Origin: Pollutimonas subterranea
GTDB lineage: Bacteria; Pseudomonadota; Gammaproteobacteria; Burkholderiales; Burkholderiaceae_B
Direction: 5' to 3'
Assembly (NCBI RefSeq): GCF_002849655.1
Contig: NZ_PDNW01000013.1
Location: 2,501-66,500 of the forward strand
DNA: 64,000 nt
Position numbers and translations under genes: made by a program. The notes beneath the pieces were generated by a model. It ran no database searches. It had not been told where the DNA came from and saw nothing but the letters and a program-made list of their open reading frames with translations. This document shows, piece after piece, positions 39,824 to 48,829 of the stretch. The number at the start of each line of letters is the position of its first letter. Positions within the stretch are counted from its first letter, which is position 1.

Positions 39824-40225
39824 AGCATTTTCGGTTCCCGTGTTTACGGGACTTTGCTTTAGTGACGCTGTCCTGTTTTGATGACGTTGTCCGGGGTGGG
39901 TGTGGGCAGTCCGGCACGGCGTGCTTGTTTCCGCGTCTGCCTCGTCCAGCCGGGCGTCTGCCGAACTCCCATTGCTGCGCTCCGGTCAGACAGCGGCCGA
40001 CGACACCCCCGGCTTCCCTTCGTCAGCCCGCGGCGCACGCCTACACGCCGGATTGCCCACACCCACCCCGGACAACTGCGCGATAGGAAACTTGCCGGCC
40101 TTATGGCCTGATTCCAGTTCTAAATCAAATATGCATTTTGTCGCCTTGCTCAAGAACGAAAAGCCGTCCCCAGTGCCCCCGCGCTGCAGCGAGCTTTGTA
40201 AACACCTCGACCAAAAATGCTCTAG
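39820..40225. repeat. ~400-bp non-coding element with nested inverted repeats
   Basis: The 451-bp gap between livF and the GST gene is filled by a nested inverted-repeat structure. The outer arms CTAGAGCATTTTCGGT (39820-39835) and the complement of 40210-40225 agree at 15 of 16 bases. An aligned GTGTTTAC block lies farther in on both sides. Inner arms of 30 bases (39886-39915 and 40047-40076) agree at 29 of 30. The interior also has AGCCGGG/CCCGGCT and GGCC-TTAT-GGCC stems. I see no transposase and no believable gene. It looks like a non-autonomous mobile or repetitive element; CTAG at both ends might be a target remnant. Confidence 0.65.
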
Positions 40226-40274
40226 ACATAATACGCTCGTTAGGCAGAAGCGGCCCGGGTTCGCCTGCTTTCGG

Positions 40275-40883
40275 CTATGACAGGCCCTGCGCACTCAATG
40301 CTGTGCGGACTCCGGGGTCTGCGTCCATTCGGGCAGCGAACGCTTGCAAATTCTTCATGTTGCCGATGTCCACGTTTTTAGCATGGGCCCAACGCAACAC
40401 GGTGTAAAGGTAGGGGTCTACGACGGATCGTTTTCCTGTGACCCACTGCCTGCCTTCCAGTTGCTTGTCCATGACCCCAAACAACTGCACCAGTTTCGCA
40501 GCGGTCTTGGCAATGAGCTGATGCTGGAAGTCCGCGTTTTCGGTGTAGTAGCCAACGGCAAATATGGTACTGAATGTACGGTGCAGGTCTGCGTTGCAGA
40601 ACCCCAGCCAGCGCCGTGTTTCGGCTCTCTCGCGCGGGGTGTCGGGCATCAGGGCGGCTTCGGGGTGAAGCTCGGCCAGGTACTCGAGGATGGCATTGCT
40701 TTGCGTCAGGACGAAATCGCCGTCGACCAGCACCGGGACTGCGCCGAGTGGATTCAAGGCAAGAAAGGGGGCTTGCTTGAGTTCATCGCGTCCCACGGAC
40801 TGCGTTTCATAGGGCTTTCCTATCCATTCCAGAACGATATGCGAGGCCAGGGGGCAGGCGCTGGGGAGGTAATACAGCTTCAT
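40275..40883 (-). CDS. glutathione S-transferase family protein
   Basis: This 202-residue protein has an N-terminal thioredoxin-like domain (MKLYYLPSACPLASHIVLEWIGKPYE, LNPLGAVPVLVDGDFVLTQSNAILEYLAE) and a helical C-terminal domain. Cys10 matches the catalytic cysteine of beta-class bacterial GSTs, and the QSNAI segment binds the glutathione gamma-glutamyl group. The substrate is not predictable. It is followed downstream, in its own direction, by the inverted-repeat element. Confidence 0.88.
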   Translation of the reverse strand: MKLYYLPSACPLASHIVLEWIGKPYETQSVGRDELKQAPFLALNPLGAVPVLVDGDFVLTQSNAILEYLAELHPEAALMPDTPRERAETRRWLGFCNADLHRTFSTIFAVGYYTENADFQHQLIAKTAAKLVQLFGVMDKQLEGRQWVTGKRSVVDPYLYTVLRWAHAKNVDIGNMKNLQAFAARMDADPGVRTALSAQGLS

Positions 40884-40935
40884 AGGGACAAACTCCGTGA
40901 AAGTTCCGCGCTACAGGCAAGCGCGAGGATAAAGG

Positions 40936-42780
40936 TCAAGGGTCAAGGTGCTGGCGTAGGAAGGCTTCCATGGCTTCATAGAACTCGAATTTGTTCTCGT
41001 CGTTATGGAAACCATGGCCTTCGTTATCCTTGACCATGTATTCAACGTCCACGCCGCGCGAGCGCAAGGCAGCGACCATCTGGTCGCTTTCGTCTTTATT
41101 GACGCGCGGATCATGGGCCCCCTGCGCAATAAACAGGGGGGTCTTGATCTTGTCGGCATTCAGCGCCGGCGACGTTGCCTCGAGGCGCTCGCGATCGGCG
41201 ACCGGGTCGCCCACCATGCTGTGCATTTTGGTGAGCATGGGCTTCCAGTAGGGCGGTATGGTATTCATGAACGTAAGCAGGTTCGACACACCTACATAGT
41301 CGACGGCTGCCGCGTACAGGTCGGGTGTCGAGACAATGCCCGCCAGCGTGGCATAGCCGCCATAACTGCCGCCATAGATGGCGATACGCGCCGGGTCGGC
41401 AATGCCTTGATCGATAAGCCACCGAACTCCGTCGGTAATGTCGTCTTGCATGCCCAGGCCCCACTGGCCAAAGCTGGCTTCCCAGAACTTGCGCCCATAA
41501 CCGGTTGAGCCCCGGAAATTCATTTGCAGCACGCAATAGCCCCGGTTGGCCAGAAATTGCGCTTCCGCATTGAAACCCCAACTGTCCCGCAGCCAGGGTC
41601 CGCCATGGGGATTGATGATGCACGGCAATTTTTCCGGCTTGCGGCCCACCGGCAGCGTCAGGTAACCATGAATGGTCAAGCCGTCGCGCGATTGGTACTT
41701 TACAGGTTGCACGGCTGCCATATCGTCTTCGGGCAGCGCCGGGTTGATGTCAGCCAACTTGTCCAGCGTGTCGCTATTCGCGTCGTAGATATAGCGGCTG
41801 CCCGGCGTGCGGTCGTTATAGGCTGCCACGATGTACTTGGTTTCATCGCGTGTACCGCTTTGCAGCGCGATCTCGTATCCGGGCAGCTTTTCCAATACTC
41901 GGGCGTAGCGCTGCGCGCTGATATCGTCGAAGAAGCGATATCTGGGTTTGTCGGTCTGGTACACCGCTACGGTGAGCACCTGCCGCAATCGTGAGTAGCC
42001 TGCGCCGTCAAGGTCTACACCGTCCACTTCGAACACCAGCTCTTCGATATCAGGATGCGCCGGGTCAATAATGACTAACGCCAGGCAGTCTCGCCCGCGG
42101 TTGCTTAAGGCGTAGAGTTTTTGATTATCGAAGGTGAAAAATTCCGGACTTACGACGGTGCGGAAATCGGTAGAGAGAATAGGACGAAACGGGTCGGCCT
42201 CGGTGTTCCGATACAGCAGGGTGCTATCCAACCCGTCACTGGCAATGGCGGCACGCACCAGTCCCTGGTGGTCGGTTTGCCATCCCACGATATTGCCCGG
42301 GTTCTCGGCGACGAGCACCAATTGACCGGTAAGAATGTTCGCCCGGTAGACGTCGAATACTTCCGGATTGCGCTGGTTATGGCTGATCAGGACGTGTTCA
42401 GGGTCGTCGGGAAGGTCGTCCTCGATGCTGGCGCGTACTCCTGAAAAAGGCGTCAAGTCGGTCAGTTGTCCGCTTTTGGCGTTGACGGTCAATATGTGAA
42501 AGTTCTCATCACCCTTGAAGTCCTTTTCGTAGATGACAGTGTCGGCGCCTTTCCAGAAGTACTGGCTGATGTCGCGCTCGCTTTCATGAGTCAGCTGTCT
42601 GGGCGTTCCGACAGGGGTGCTGCCATCGAGGTCCTGCACAAAGACGTTCATTCGCGCGGGGCCTTCGCTTACGATGGCCGGTTCCATGAACCCAAGCATC
42701 GTCCCATCGTCGGAGAGCCGGAAAAAACCCCTGGCCGGGTTGCGGAAGAAGTCGGTGACGGGATAGATTCTTGGCAGCAT
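40936..42780 (-). CDS. S9 family prolyl oligopeptidase-like serine peptidase
   Basis: This is a 614-residue cytoplasmic peptidase without a signal peptide. The N-terminal two-thirds is a beta-propeller with WD-like segments. The C-terminal alpha/beta-hydrolase has INPHGGPWLRDSWGFN (oxyanion region), the nucleophile motif YGGSYGGYA, the acid loop QGAHDPRVNKDESDQ and the histidine loop EGHGFHNDENK. It probably cleaves short peptides. Some S9C members are acylaminoacyl peptidases, so the exact substrate is open. It is 52 bases upstream of the GST gene, on the same strand, and may be co-transcribed with it. Confidence 0.9.
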   Translation of the reverse strand: MLPRIYPVTDFFRNPARGFFRLSDDGTMLGFMEPAIVSEGPARMNVFVQDLDGSTPVGTPRQLTHESERDISQYFWKGADTVIYEKDFKGDENFHILTVNAKSGQLTDLTPFSGVRASIEDDLPDDPEHVLISHNQRNPEVFDVYRANILTGQLVLVAENPGNIVGWQTDHQGLVRAAIASDGLDSTLLYRNTEADPFRPILSTDFRTVVSPEFFTFDNQKLYALSNRGRDCLALVIIDPAHPDIEELVFEVDGVDLDGAGYSRLRQVLTVAVYQTDKPRYRFFDDISAQRYARVLEKLPGYEIALQSGTRDETKYIVAAYNDRTPGSRYIYDANSDTLDKLADINPALPEDDMAAVQPVKYQSRDGLTIHGYLTLPVGRKPEKLPCIINPHGGPWLRDSWGFNAEAQFLANRGYCVLQMNFRGSTGYGRKFWEASFGQWGLGMQDDITDGVRWLIDQGIADPARIAIYGGSYGGYATLAGIVSTPDLYAAAVDYVGVSNLLTFMNTIPPYWKPMLTKMHSMVGDPVADRERLEATSPALNADKIKTPLFIAQGAHDPRVNKDESDQMVAALRSRGVDVEYMVKDNEGHGFHNDENKFEFYEAMEAFLRQHLDP

Positions 42781-42814
42781 AAATGAAAATCCGGTGGTGC
42801 GGAATAAAGAGAGA

Positions 42815-42834
42815 ATCCTATTACTATATAGGAT
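42815..42834. promoter_or_regulatory. inverted repeat in divergent S9 peptidase/hprA promoter
   Basis: ATCCTAT (42815-42821) and ATAGGAT (42828-42834) form a perfect 7-base inverted repeat with a 6-base spacer. It lies in the 102-bp gap between two divergent genes. It could be an operator. No regulator gene is adjacent. Confidence 0.3.
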
Positions 42835-42882
42835 AGGCCGCTATGATGTGGCGGCTGTCTTATACTAGAAAGAGGATGTCTT

Positions 42883-43866
42883 ATGGCGCAACGCCCTGTG
42901 CAAATTGTTTTCCTGGACCGCGAGACCATATCGCCGCAAACCGTCCTGCGGCCGGTGTCGTTCGAGCACGAGCTTACTATCTATGGCCGTACCACCCGTG
43001 ACAAGGTGGCCGAGCGCATCGCGCACGCCGATATCGTCATCACCAACAAGGTGCCTCTGCGGCAAGAGGCCATAGAGCAAGCCGGCAATTTGAAAATGAT
43101 AGCGGTTGCGGCGACGGGCACCGATAACGTTGACCTCGTTGCGTGCGCACGCAAGGGCATCGTGGTGTCCAACATCCGCGGATATGCCATCAACACGGTA
43201 CCGGAGCATGTATTTGCGCTGATCTTTGCACTGCGACGCAGCATCGTGGCGTACCGCGAATCGGTGAAGGCAGGGCGCTGGTACGATGCCCAGCAGTTTT
43301 GTTACTTCGACTACCCCATCAAAGACCTGGCCGGTTCGACGCTTGGGATCGTGGGCAACGGCACACTGGGCAAGGCAGTGGCCAGCATCGCACAGGCTTT
43401 GGACATGCGTGTTTTGTTTGCGGCCCGCAAGGGTGACACCAATCAGTCCGCCGGCTATACGCCTTTCGATCAATTCCTGGCCGAAAGCGACATCATTACC
43501 CTGCATTGTCCACTGAATGACCACACCCGGGACCTCATCAGTACTCGCGAATTTTCGCTCATGAAGCGCAAGCCTATCTTGATCAACACAGCACGCGGCG
43601 GGCTGGTCAACGAACCGGCCCTGGTGACTGCCATGCGCCAGGGGCAAATTACTGCCGCCGGCTTCGACGTGACAACACCGGAACCGCCCGACAATCAAAA
43701 CGCATTGGTACAGCTTTTGGACATGCCCAATTTCATACTGACGCCGCACGTGGCATGGGCCAGCGAGCAAGCCATCCAGACCCTGGCTGACCAGCTTATC
43801 GACAACATCGAGGCTCATTACCAGGGTTCTCCCCGCAACGTTGTCGCAGCGCCCGCGTCGGTCTAA
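42883..43866 (+). CDS. hprA: hydroxypyruvate reductase (D-glycerate dehydrogenase)
   Basis: This is a D-2-hydroxyacid dehydrogenase of 327 residues that resembles the hydroxypyruvate reductase of methylotrophs. It has INKVPLR-like VITNKVPLRQEAI, AVAATGTDNVDLVACARKGIVVSNIRGYAINTVPEHV, FCYFDYPIKDLAGSTLGIVGNGTLGKAV (NAD-binding), and the catalytic Arg in TARGGLV, Glu in TTPEPPD and His in TPHVAWAS. It is 48 bases ahead of glycerate kinase, giving hydroxypyruvate to glycerate to phosphoglycerate. Confidence 0.88.
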   Translation: MAQRPVQIVFLDRETISPQTVLRPVSFEHELTIYGRTTRDKVAERIAHADIVITNKVPLRQEAIEQAGNLKMIAVAATGTDNVDLVACARKGIVVSNIRGYAINTVPEHVFALIFALRRSIVAYRESVKAGRWYDAQQFCYFDYPIKDLAGSTLGIVGNGTLGKAVASIAQALDMRVLFAARKGDTNQSAGYTPFDQFLAESDIITLHCPLNDHTRDLISTREFSLMKRKPILINTARGGLVNEPALVTAMRQGQITAAGFDVTTPEPPDNQNALVQLLDMPNFILTPHVAWASEQAIQTLADQLIDNIEAHYQGSPRNVVAAPASV

Positions 43867-43914
43867 GCCACATCATTCTTCTTCACCCCGTCTTTATTTA
43901 AAGGTTGTTTCATT

Positions 43915-45078
43915 ATGCGTGTCGTGATTGCCCCTGACTCCTTCAAAGAAAGCCTCAGCGCGTGGGACGTGGCACAAGCCATTGCCGGCGGGGTGCGTGA
44001 AGCCATGCCTGACGCCGACGTGGTATGCGTGCCCATGGCCGACGGGGGCGAAGGGTCGCTGGATGCCGTCCTGGCAGCAACCTCGGGAGAACGGCGCCAT
44101 GCAAGGGTGCGCAATGCCAACGATCAGGCCTGTGACGCCAGCTGGGCCTGGCTGGGCGATGGCAAAGCCTTCATAGAGATGGCGGCGGCGGCAGGCCTGG
44201 AGCAGATTCCGCCGGAGCAGCGTCGTCCACTGCAGGCGACCAGTTATGGCGTCGGCCAGTTGATACGCGAAGCGCTAGACGCGGGCGCCCGTCATATTGT
44301 CCTGGGCCTGGGCGGAAGCGCCAGCAACGATGCGGGCGCTGGCCTGATTCAGGCGCTCGGCGCGAATCTGCTTGATGAGAATGGCAAGGAACTTCCTCTG
44401 GGCGGTGCGGCGCTGCAGCGCCTGGCCCGTATTTCCCTTGACGGTCTCGATACGCGCCTGAAAGACGTGAGTTTCGAGATCGCGGTCGATGTCGACAACC
44501 CGTTGTGCGGGCCGCGGGGTGCTTCCGCGATCTTCGGGCCACAAAAAGGCGCAACCGTGGACGACGTAGCGGTGCTCGACGAGGCGCTGGCGCATTTTGC
44601 GCAGATATGTGCGGCGCAGTTGGGCAAAGACGAAAAGAACACCCCGGGCATGGGGGCAGCCGGTGGCCTGGGCTTTGCCGTGAAAACGTGCTTTAACGCC
44701 TCTTTTCGGCCGGGCGTCGAGCTTATCGCCGAATTGTCAGGGCTTGCCGAGGCACTCGATGCGACAGACCTGGTGTTTACCGGCGAGGGCCGCATGGATG
44801 CCCAGACGCTGCTGGGCAAGACGCCCGCCGGCGTGGCCAAGTACGCCAGTCGGCGTGGCATTCCCGTTATCGCCATTGCAGGGTCGCTGGGAGAAGGGTA
44901 CGAAGCACTGTATGAAGTCGGTATTACCGCCGCGTTCAGCCTTACCCCTGGACCCATCACGCTGGACCATGCGTGCAGCAACACGTCCGACTTTCTGCGC
45001 CAGCGCGCCGGGGACTGCACGCGCTTGTGGTTGGCGGCGGGGCGGGCGGCGCAACCCGCCAAGGCCAGCCGTTCATGA
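43915..45078 (+). CDS. glxK: glycerate kinase
   Basis: This enzyme phosphorylates D-glycerate, probably to 2-phosphoglycerate as in the GarK/GlxK family. The 387-residue protein opens VVIAPDSFKESLSAWDVAQAIAGGV, followed by PMADGGEGSLDAV, GLGGSASNDAGAGLIQALG, DVDNPLCGPRGASAIFGPQKGA and GAAGGLGFA, all typical. It is coupled to the next gene by an ATGA overlap. The hprA-glxK pair suits growth on glyoxylate, serine or glycerate. Confidence 0.93.
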   Translation: MRVVIAPDSFKESLSAWDVAQAIAGGVREAMPDADVVCVPMADGGEGSLDAVLAATSGERRHARVRNANDQACDASWAWLGDGKAFIEMAAAAGLEQIPPEQRRPLQATSYGVGQLIREALDAGARHIVLGLGGSASNDAGAGLIQALGANLLDENGKELPLGGAALQRLARISLDGLDTRLKDVSFEIAVDVDNPLCGPRGASAIFGPQKGATVDDVAVLDEALAHFAQICAAQLGKDEKNTPGMGAAGGLGFAVKTCFNASFRPGVELIAELSGLAEALDATDLVFTGEGRMDAQTLLGKTPAGVAKYASRRGIPVIAIAGSLGEGYEALYEVGITAAFSLTPGPITLDHACSNTSDFLRQRAGDCTRLWLAAGRAAQPAKASRS

Positions 45079-45854
45079 GCACATCTTTCAGACCCGATTT
45101 TTCCCTGCAGGGGAAAACCGCCCTGATTACCGGCTCGACCCAGGGCTTGGGGCTTGTCATCGCCAGGGCTTATGCCGCCAGTGGTGCACGCGTCATCATC
45201 AATGGACGCGATGCCGAACGCGTCTCGACGATAGTAAAGGCCCTGATTGCGGAAGGCCACGATGCGTATCCCTTTGTGCAGGACATAAGCCGGCTTGCCG
45301 ATCAGGAACTGGCTTTCTCGCAGTTATGCAGGAGTATTGGTACGCCCGATATCCTGGTCAACAATGTCGGCATCCGGATTCGCAAGGCACTGGGCGAAGC
45401 AACGCTCCAGGACATCATCGAACTGATCAATGTGGATCTGATCGCTGCCGTGCAACTGTCCAGGCTGGCCGCCGGGGCCATGGCCGATAATGGTCTTCAG
45501 GGCCGGCTTATCACGCTGACTTCGATTGCCGGCGAGCTGGCCCGGTTGGGCGATGCCATTTATCCCATCGCCAAGCAGGGTTTGTGCGGCATGATACGGG
45601 CCCTTGCTGTGGAGTACGGACCCAGCGGCATTACCAGCAACGGAATAGCGCCCGGCACGTTCGCCACAGAGTCCAATGCCGAGCTCGCCGCCGATCCGGT
45701 AAAAGGGCCGGTTGTGGTGGGCCGCAATCCATTGGGACGATGGGCGCGTCCCGACGAAATCGGCGGCGCTGCCGTATTCCTGGCGGCGCCTTGTTCTTCC
45801 TACGTGAATGGACATATCCTCGTTGTCGACGGCGGATTCTCCGTCACGTTCTGA
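45075..45854 (+). CDS. short-chain dehydrogenase/reductase
   Basis: This SDR of about 259 residues has the cofactor motif TGSTQGLGLVIARAYA, NNVGIRIRKAL, and a C-terminal VDGGFSV. The expected Tyr-x-x-x-Lys site is AIYPIAKQGL (Tyr then Lys four later), so it is intact. It resembles gluconate 5-dehydrogenase-type enzymes, but the substrate is unknown. I start it at ATG 45075, which overlaps the glycerate kinase stop by four bases; a longer open frame from 44973 is antisense-like noise. It probably acts in the same pathway as the kinase. Confidence 0.85.
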   Translation: MSTSFRPDFSLQGKTALITGSTQGLGLVIARAYAASGARVIINGRDAERVSTIVKALIAEGHDAYPFVQDISRLADQELAFSQLCRSIGTPDILVNNVGIRIRKALGEATLQDIIELINVDLIAAVQLSRLAAGAMADNGLQGRLITLTSIAGELARLGDAIYPIAKQGLCGMIRALAVEYGPSGITSNGIAPGTFATESNAELAADPVKGPVVVGRNPLGRWARPDEIGGAAVFLAAPCSSYVNGHILVVDGGFSVTF

Positions 45855-45890
45855 TTCCTTTTTCGTAGCCTTTTCTCCGAGCATTTATTC

Positions 45891-46916
45891 ATGAGCCGTC
45901 CTGTTCGTCTTGCCATCAACGGCTATGGCCGCATTGGCCGCTGTGTACTGCGTGCGCTGTACGAGTCGCCCCTGAAAGACCGTCTTCAAATCGTTGGCAT
46001 CAACGAGCCGGCCGATCTGGCGACCATGGCGTATCTATCCCAGTTCGACTCGACGCACGGCGTATTTCCGGGCAAGGTCGAGCAGGGTGCGGACTGCCTT
46101 ATCATCAATGGCAGCGATATCCACGTTAGCCACGCGCGCACGCCGGAAGAAGTGGATTGGGTAAACCTTGCCCCGGATATCGTGCTGGAATGTTCGGGCC
46201 AGTACAGCGCCCGCCATGAAATCCAGCGCTTCATCGACGCGGGATGTCCCCGTGTCCTGGTTTCGCAACCGGGAAACAGCGCCGGCGATGTCGATGCTAC
46301 CGTCGTCTTCGGCATCAATCACGAAGCCTTGTCCGGCCAGGAGCGCATTGTGTCCAATGCTTCGTGTACCACTAACGCCGTTATTCCCGTATTGTCGGCG
46401 CTGGATGATGCATACGGCGTCGACCACGCTTTCCTGACGACGCTGCATTCGGTCATGAACGATCAGCCTCTTATCGATGGTTACCATCACGCCGACCTGC
46501 GCCGCACACGATCGGCCATGCAGTCTATCGTCCCCGTGGCAACGGGACTGGCGCAAGGTGTGGAGCGGCTTCTACCCCAATTGGCCGGCAAAGTGCAGGC
46601 CAAGGCCATACGGGTGCCGATACTTAACGTGTCCGCTATCGACATGATGGTGAAACTGGACCGTGATGTCACCGCGCAGCAGCTGAACGCGCTATTGATG
46701 GAGGCGACGAACCGCTATCCCGGCCTGCTATCGTATTCCAATCATCCGCATGCCTCGATAGACTTCAACCACAACCCCCATTCCGCGATTATCGACGGTA
46801 GCCAGACGCGTACCAACGGCAACGGTTTTGCCAACCTGTTTGTCTGGTTCGACAACGAATGGGGATTTGCCAACCGCATGCTCGACGTATCTGCCGTGTG
46901 GTCGGAGCGGTTCTAG
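45891..46916 (+). CDS. epd: erythrose-4-phosphate/glyceraldehyde-3-phosphate dehydrogenase family (Epd-like)
   Basis: This 341-residue NAD-dependent dehydrogenase has INGYGRIGR at 10-17, the catalytic Cys159 in SNASCTTNAVIPVLSAL, and the C-terminal WFDNEWGFANRMLD. Segments HSVMNDQPLIDGYHHADLRRTRSAMQSIVP and SIDFNHNPHSAIIDGSQTR resemble E. coli Epd more than GapA. Epd oxidises erythrose-4-phosphate in pyridoxal phosphate synthesis. The next pathway gene, pdxB, is not adjacent. A GAPDH role cannot be ruled out. It is downstream of hprA, glxK and an SDR and upstream of fumC. Confidence 0.85.
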   Translation: MSRPVRLAINGYGRIGRCVLRALYESPLKDRLQIVGINEPADLATMAYLSQFDSTHGVFPGKVEQGADCLIINGSDIHVSHARTPEEVDWVNLAPDIVLECSGQYSARHEIQRFIDAGCPRVLVSQPGNSAGDVDATVVFGINHEALSGQERIVSNASCTTNAVIPVLSALDDAYGVDHAFLTTLHSVMNDQPLIDGYHHADLRRTRSAMQSIVPVATGLAQGVERLLPQLAGKVQAKAIRVPILNVSAIDMMVKLDRDVTAQQLNALLMEATNRYPGLLSYSNHPHASIDFNHNPHSAIIDGSQTRTNGNGFANLFVWFDNEWGFANRMLDVSAVWSERF

Positions 46917-46994
46917 GCGTCAGCAGCGTTACGGGTGGAAGCGTATAGTTGTGGGGCTACGGCAGCGTTCACCTACTGGCATAAGGAGCACACG

Positions 46995-48392
46995 ATGGCG
47001 GCAATGCGTAAAGAAACAGATTCCATGGGCGAGATCGACGTTCCGGCCGAACGATACTGGGGGGCGCAGACCCAGCGTTCAATCCAGAACTTTCCCATAG
47101 GGGTTGCCCGGTTTCAATGGCAGCCGCCCATCATTTCGGCGCTGGGCATCCTGAAAAAAGCGGCGGCTCAGGCCAATGCCGATCTTGGCGAGCTTCCCGG
47201 CGATATCGCCGAACTCATCGTCAGGGCGGCCGACGAAGTTATCGATGGGACCCTCAACGATGAATTTCCTTTGGTCGTATTCCAGACCGGGTCGGGTACG
47301 CAGTCCAACATGAATGCCAACGAAGTGATCGCCAACCGTGCCATTGAACTGGCTGGGGGCGAACGAGGCAGCAAGACGCCTGTGCACCCGAACGATCATG
47401 TCAATCGGGGCCAATCATCGAACGATACGTTTCCCACGGCCATGCATATCGCGGTGGCGCAGGAACTGGCCGTCCAGCTCTTTCCATCGGTAGGCAAGCT
47501 GCGCAATTCGCTCGCCATGAAGGCGGAACACTTCGATGACGTGGTCAAGACCGGGCGCACCCATTTGCAGGACGCTACGCCCATAACGCTGGGCCAGGAG
47601 ATCGGCGCTTGGGTAGCCCAGATCGATTTTGCCCTGGACCGGATCCAGTCCGACCTGCCGGGTATCTATGACCTGGCAATAGGTGGCACCGCCGTGGGGA
47701 CAGGCCTGAATTCGCACCCCCGTTTCGGTGAGGTGGCCGCCGGCCGTATCGAAGCCTTGACCGGCCTGCCTTTCCGGTCTGCCGACAACAAATTCTTTGC
47801 CTTGTCGGCACACGATGCACTGGTCAGTTTATCGGCATCGCTGCGCACCTTGGCCGGCGCGCTGATGAAGATGGCCAACGACGTGCGATGGCTGGCCAGC
47901 GGGCCACGCTGCGGCATCGGTGAACTGGTCATACCCGATAACGAGCCGGGGTCATCCATCATGCCGGGTAAGGTCAATCCAACGCAGTGCGAGGCCATGA
48001 CCATGGTATGCGTACAGGTGTTCGGCAACGACGCGGCTACCGCATTTGCCGGCAGCCAGGGCAATTTCCAGCTGAATGTCTATAAGCCGATCATGGTCCA
48101 CAACGTACTGGAAAGCATAGCGTTGCTAAGCGATGCGTGCCTGGCGTTCAACGATTATTGCGCCGTAGGCATAGAGCCCAATCGTGAACGCATTGCCGAT
48201 AACCTTGAGAAGAATCTTATGCTGGTAACGGCGCTGAATCGCCATATCGGCTACGACAAGGCGGCCGCCATTGCCAAGAAGGCGCAGAAAGAACAGACTA
48301 CCTTGCGCGCGGCGGCACTCGAACTCGGGTATGTCAGCGCACAGGAATACGATGCCTGGATCGTGCCCATCAACATGACACAGCCGGGTTAA
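46995..48392 (+). CDS. fumC: class II fumarate hydratase
   Basis: Fumarase C interconverts fumarate and malate in the citric acid cycle and needs no iron-sulfur cluster. The protein of about 465 residues has [53 protein letters not shown], and the signature [15 protein letters not shown]. The ATG at 46995 follows AAGGAG by six bases; an upstream in-frame start at 46935 is less likely. A stable fumarase next to oxidative-stress genes is common. Confidence 0.96.
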   Translation: MAAMRKETDSMGEIDVPAERYWGAQTQRSIQNFPIGVARFQWQPPIISALGILKKAAAQANADLGELPGDIAELIVRAADEVIDGTLNDEFPLVVFQTGSGTQSNMNANEVIANRAIELAGGERGSKTPVHPNDHVNRGQSSNDTFPTAMHIAVAQELAVQLFPSVGKLRNSLAMKAEHFDDVVKTGRTHLQDATPITLGQEIGAWVAQIDFALDRIQSDLPGIYDLAIGGTAVGTGLNSHPRFGEVAAGRIEALTGLPFRSADNKFFALSAHDALVSLSASLRTLAGALMKMANDVRWLASGPRCGIGELVIPDNEPGSSIMPGKVNPTQCEAMTMVCVQVFGNDAATAFAGSQGNFQLNVYKPIMVHNVLESIALLSDACLAFNDYCAVGIEPNRERIADNLEKNLMLVTALNRHIGYDKAAAIAKKAQKEQTTLRAAALELGYVSAQEYDAWIVPINMTQPG

Positions 48393-48420
48393 CGCAGGCG
48401 CTGCAACAGGAGGTGTAGCC

Positions 48421-48804
48421 ATGACATCGCACGCGGGACGCAAACATCCGGAAGTCCGTATAAGACGGGCTTACGACCCGGCGGACTCTGATGATGGCTA
48501 CCGCGTTTTTGTCGATCGGCTTTGGCCGCGTGGCGTTTCGCGCGATCAACTCGTGTTCGACGATTGGAACAAAGATCTCGCGCCCAGTCCCGCCCTTCGG
48601 ACGTGGTTTGGACATAAAGTTGCCAACTGGGAAGAATTCTGCAGACGCTATCGTTTGGAGTTGCAGGCATCGGAACAAAAGCAGCGCATGCAGCAGCTGA
48701 TTTCGTCGGCCAAAGGTGGGCCGATTACCCTGATATACGCAGCCAAAGACGTGGACCACAACCACGCCCGGGTCTTGGCAACTGAAATAATGGGCCTATA
48801 CTGA
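48421..48804 (+). CDS. yeaO: YeaO-like DUF488 family protein
   Basis: This 127-residue protein matches E. coli YeaO in the motif RIRRAYDPADSDDGYRVFVDRLWPRGVSRDQL, then DDWNKDLAPSPALRTWFGH and the C-terminal ITLIYAAKDVDHNHARVL. The biochemical function of the DUF488 family is unknown. The ATG at 48421 has AGGAGG upstream. It lies between fumC and nfeD with short gaps. Confidence 0.88.
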   Translation: MTSHAGRKHPEVRIRRAYDPADSDDGYRVFVDRLWPRGVSRDQLVFDDWNKDLAPSPALRTWFGHKVANWEEFCRRYRLELQASEQKQRMQQLISSAKGGPITLIYAAKDVDHNHARVLATEIMGLY

Positions 48805-48829
48805 GTGTTCCCTCGTCAAGGAGGCCGAC

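Noticed and set aside
39859-40294. Several short frames inside the inverted-repeat element
   Set aside because: They overlap each other in different frames, are Pro/Arg-rich, have no good ribosome-binding site, and arise from the repeat sequence.
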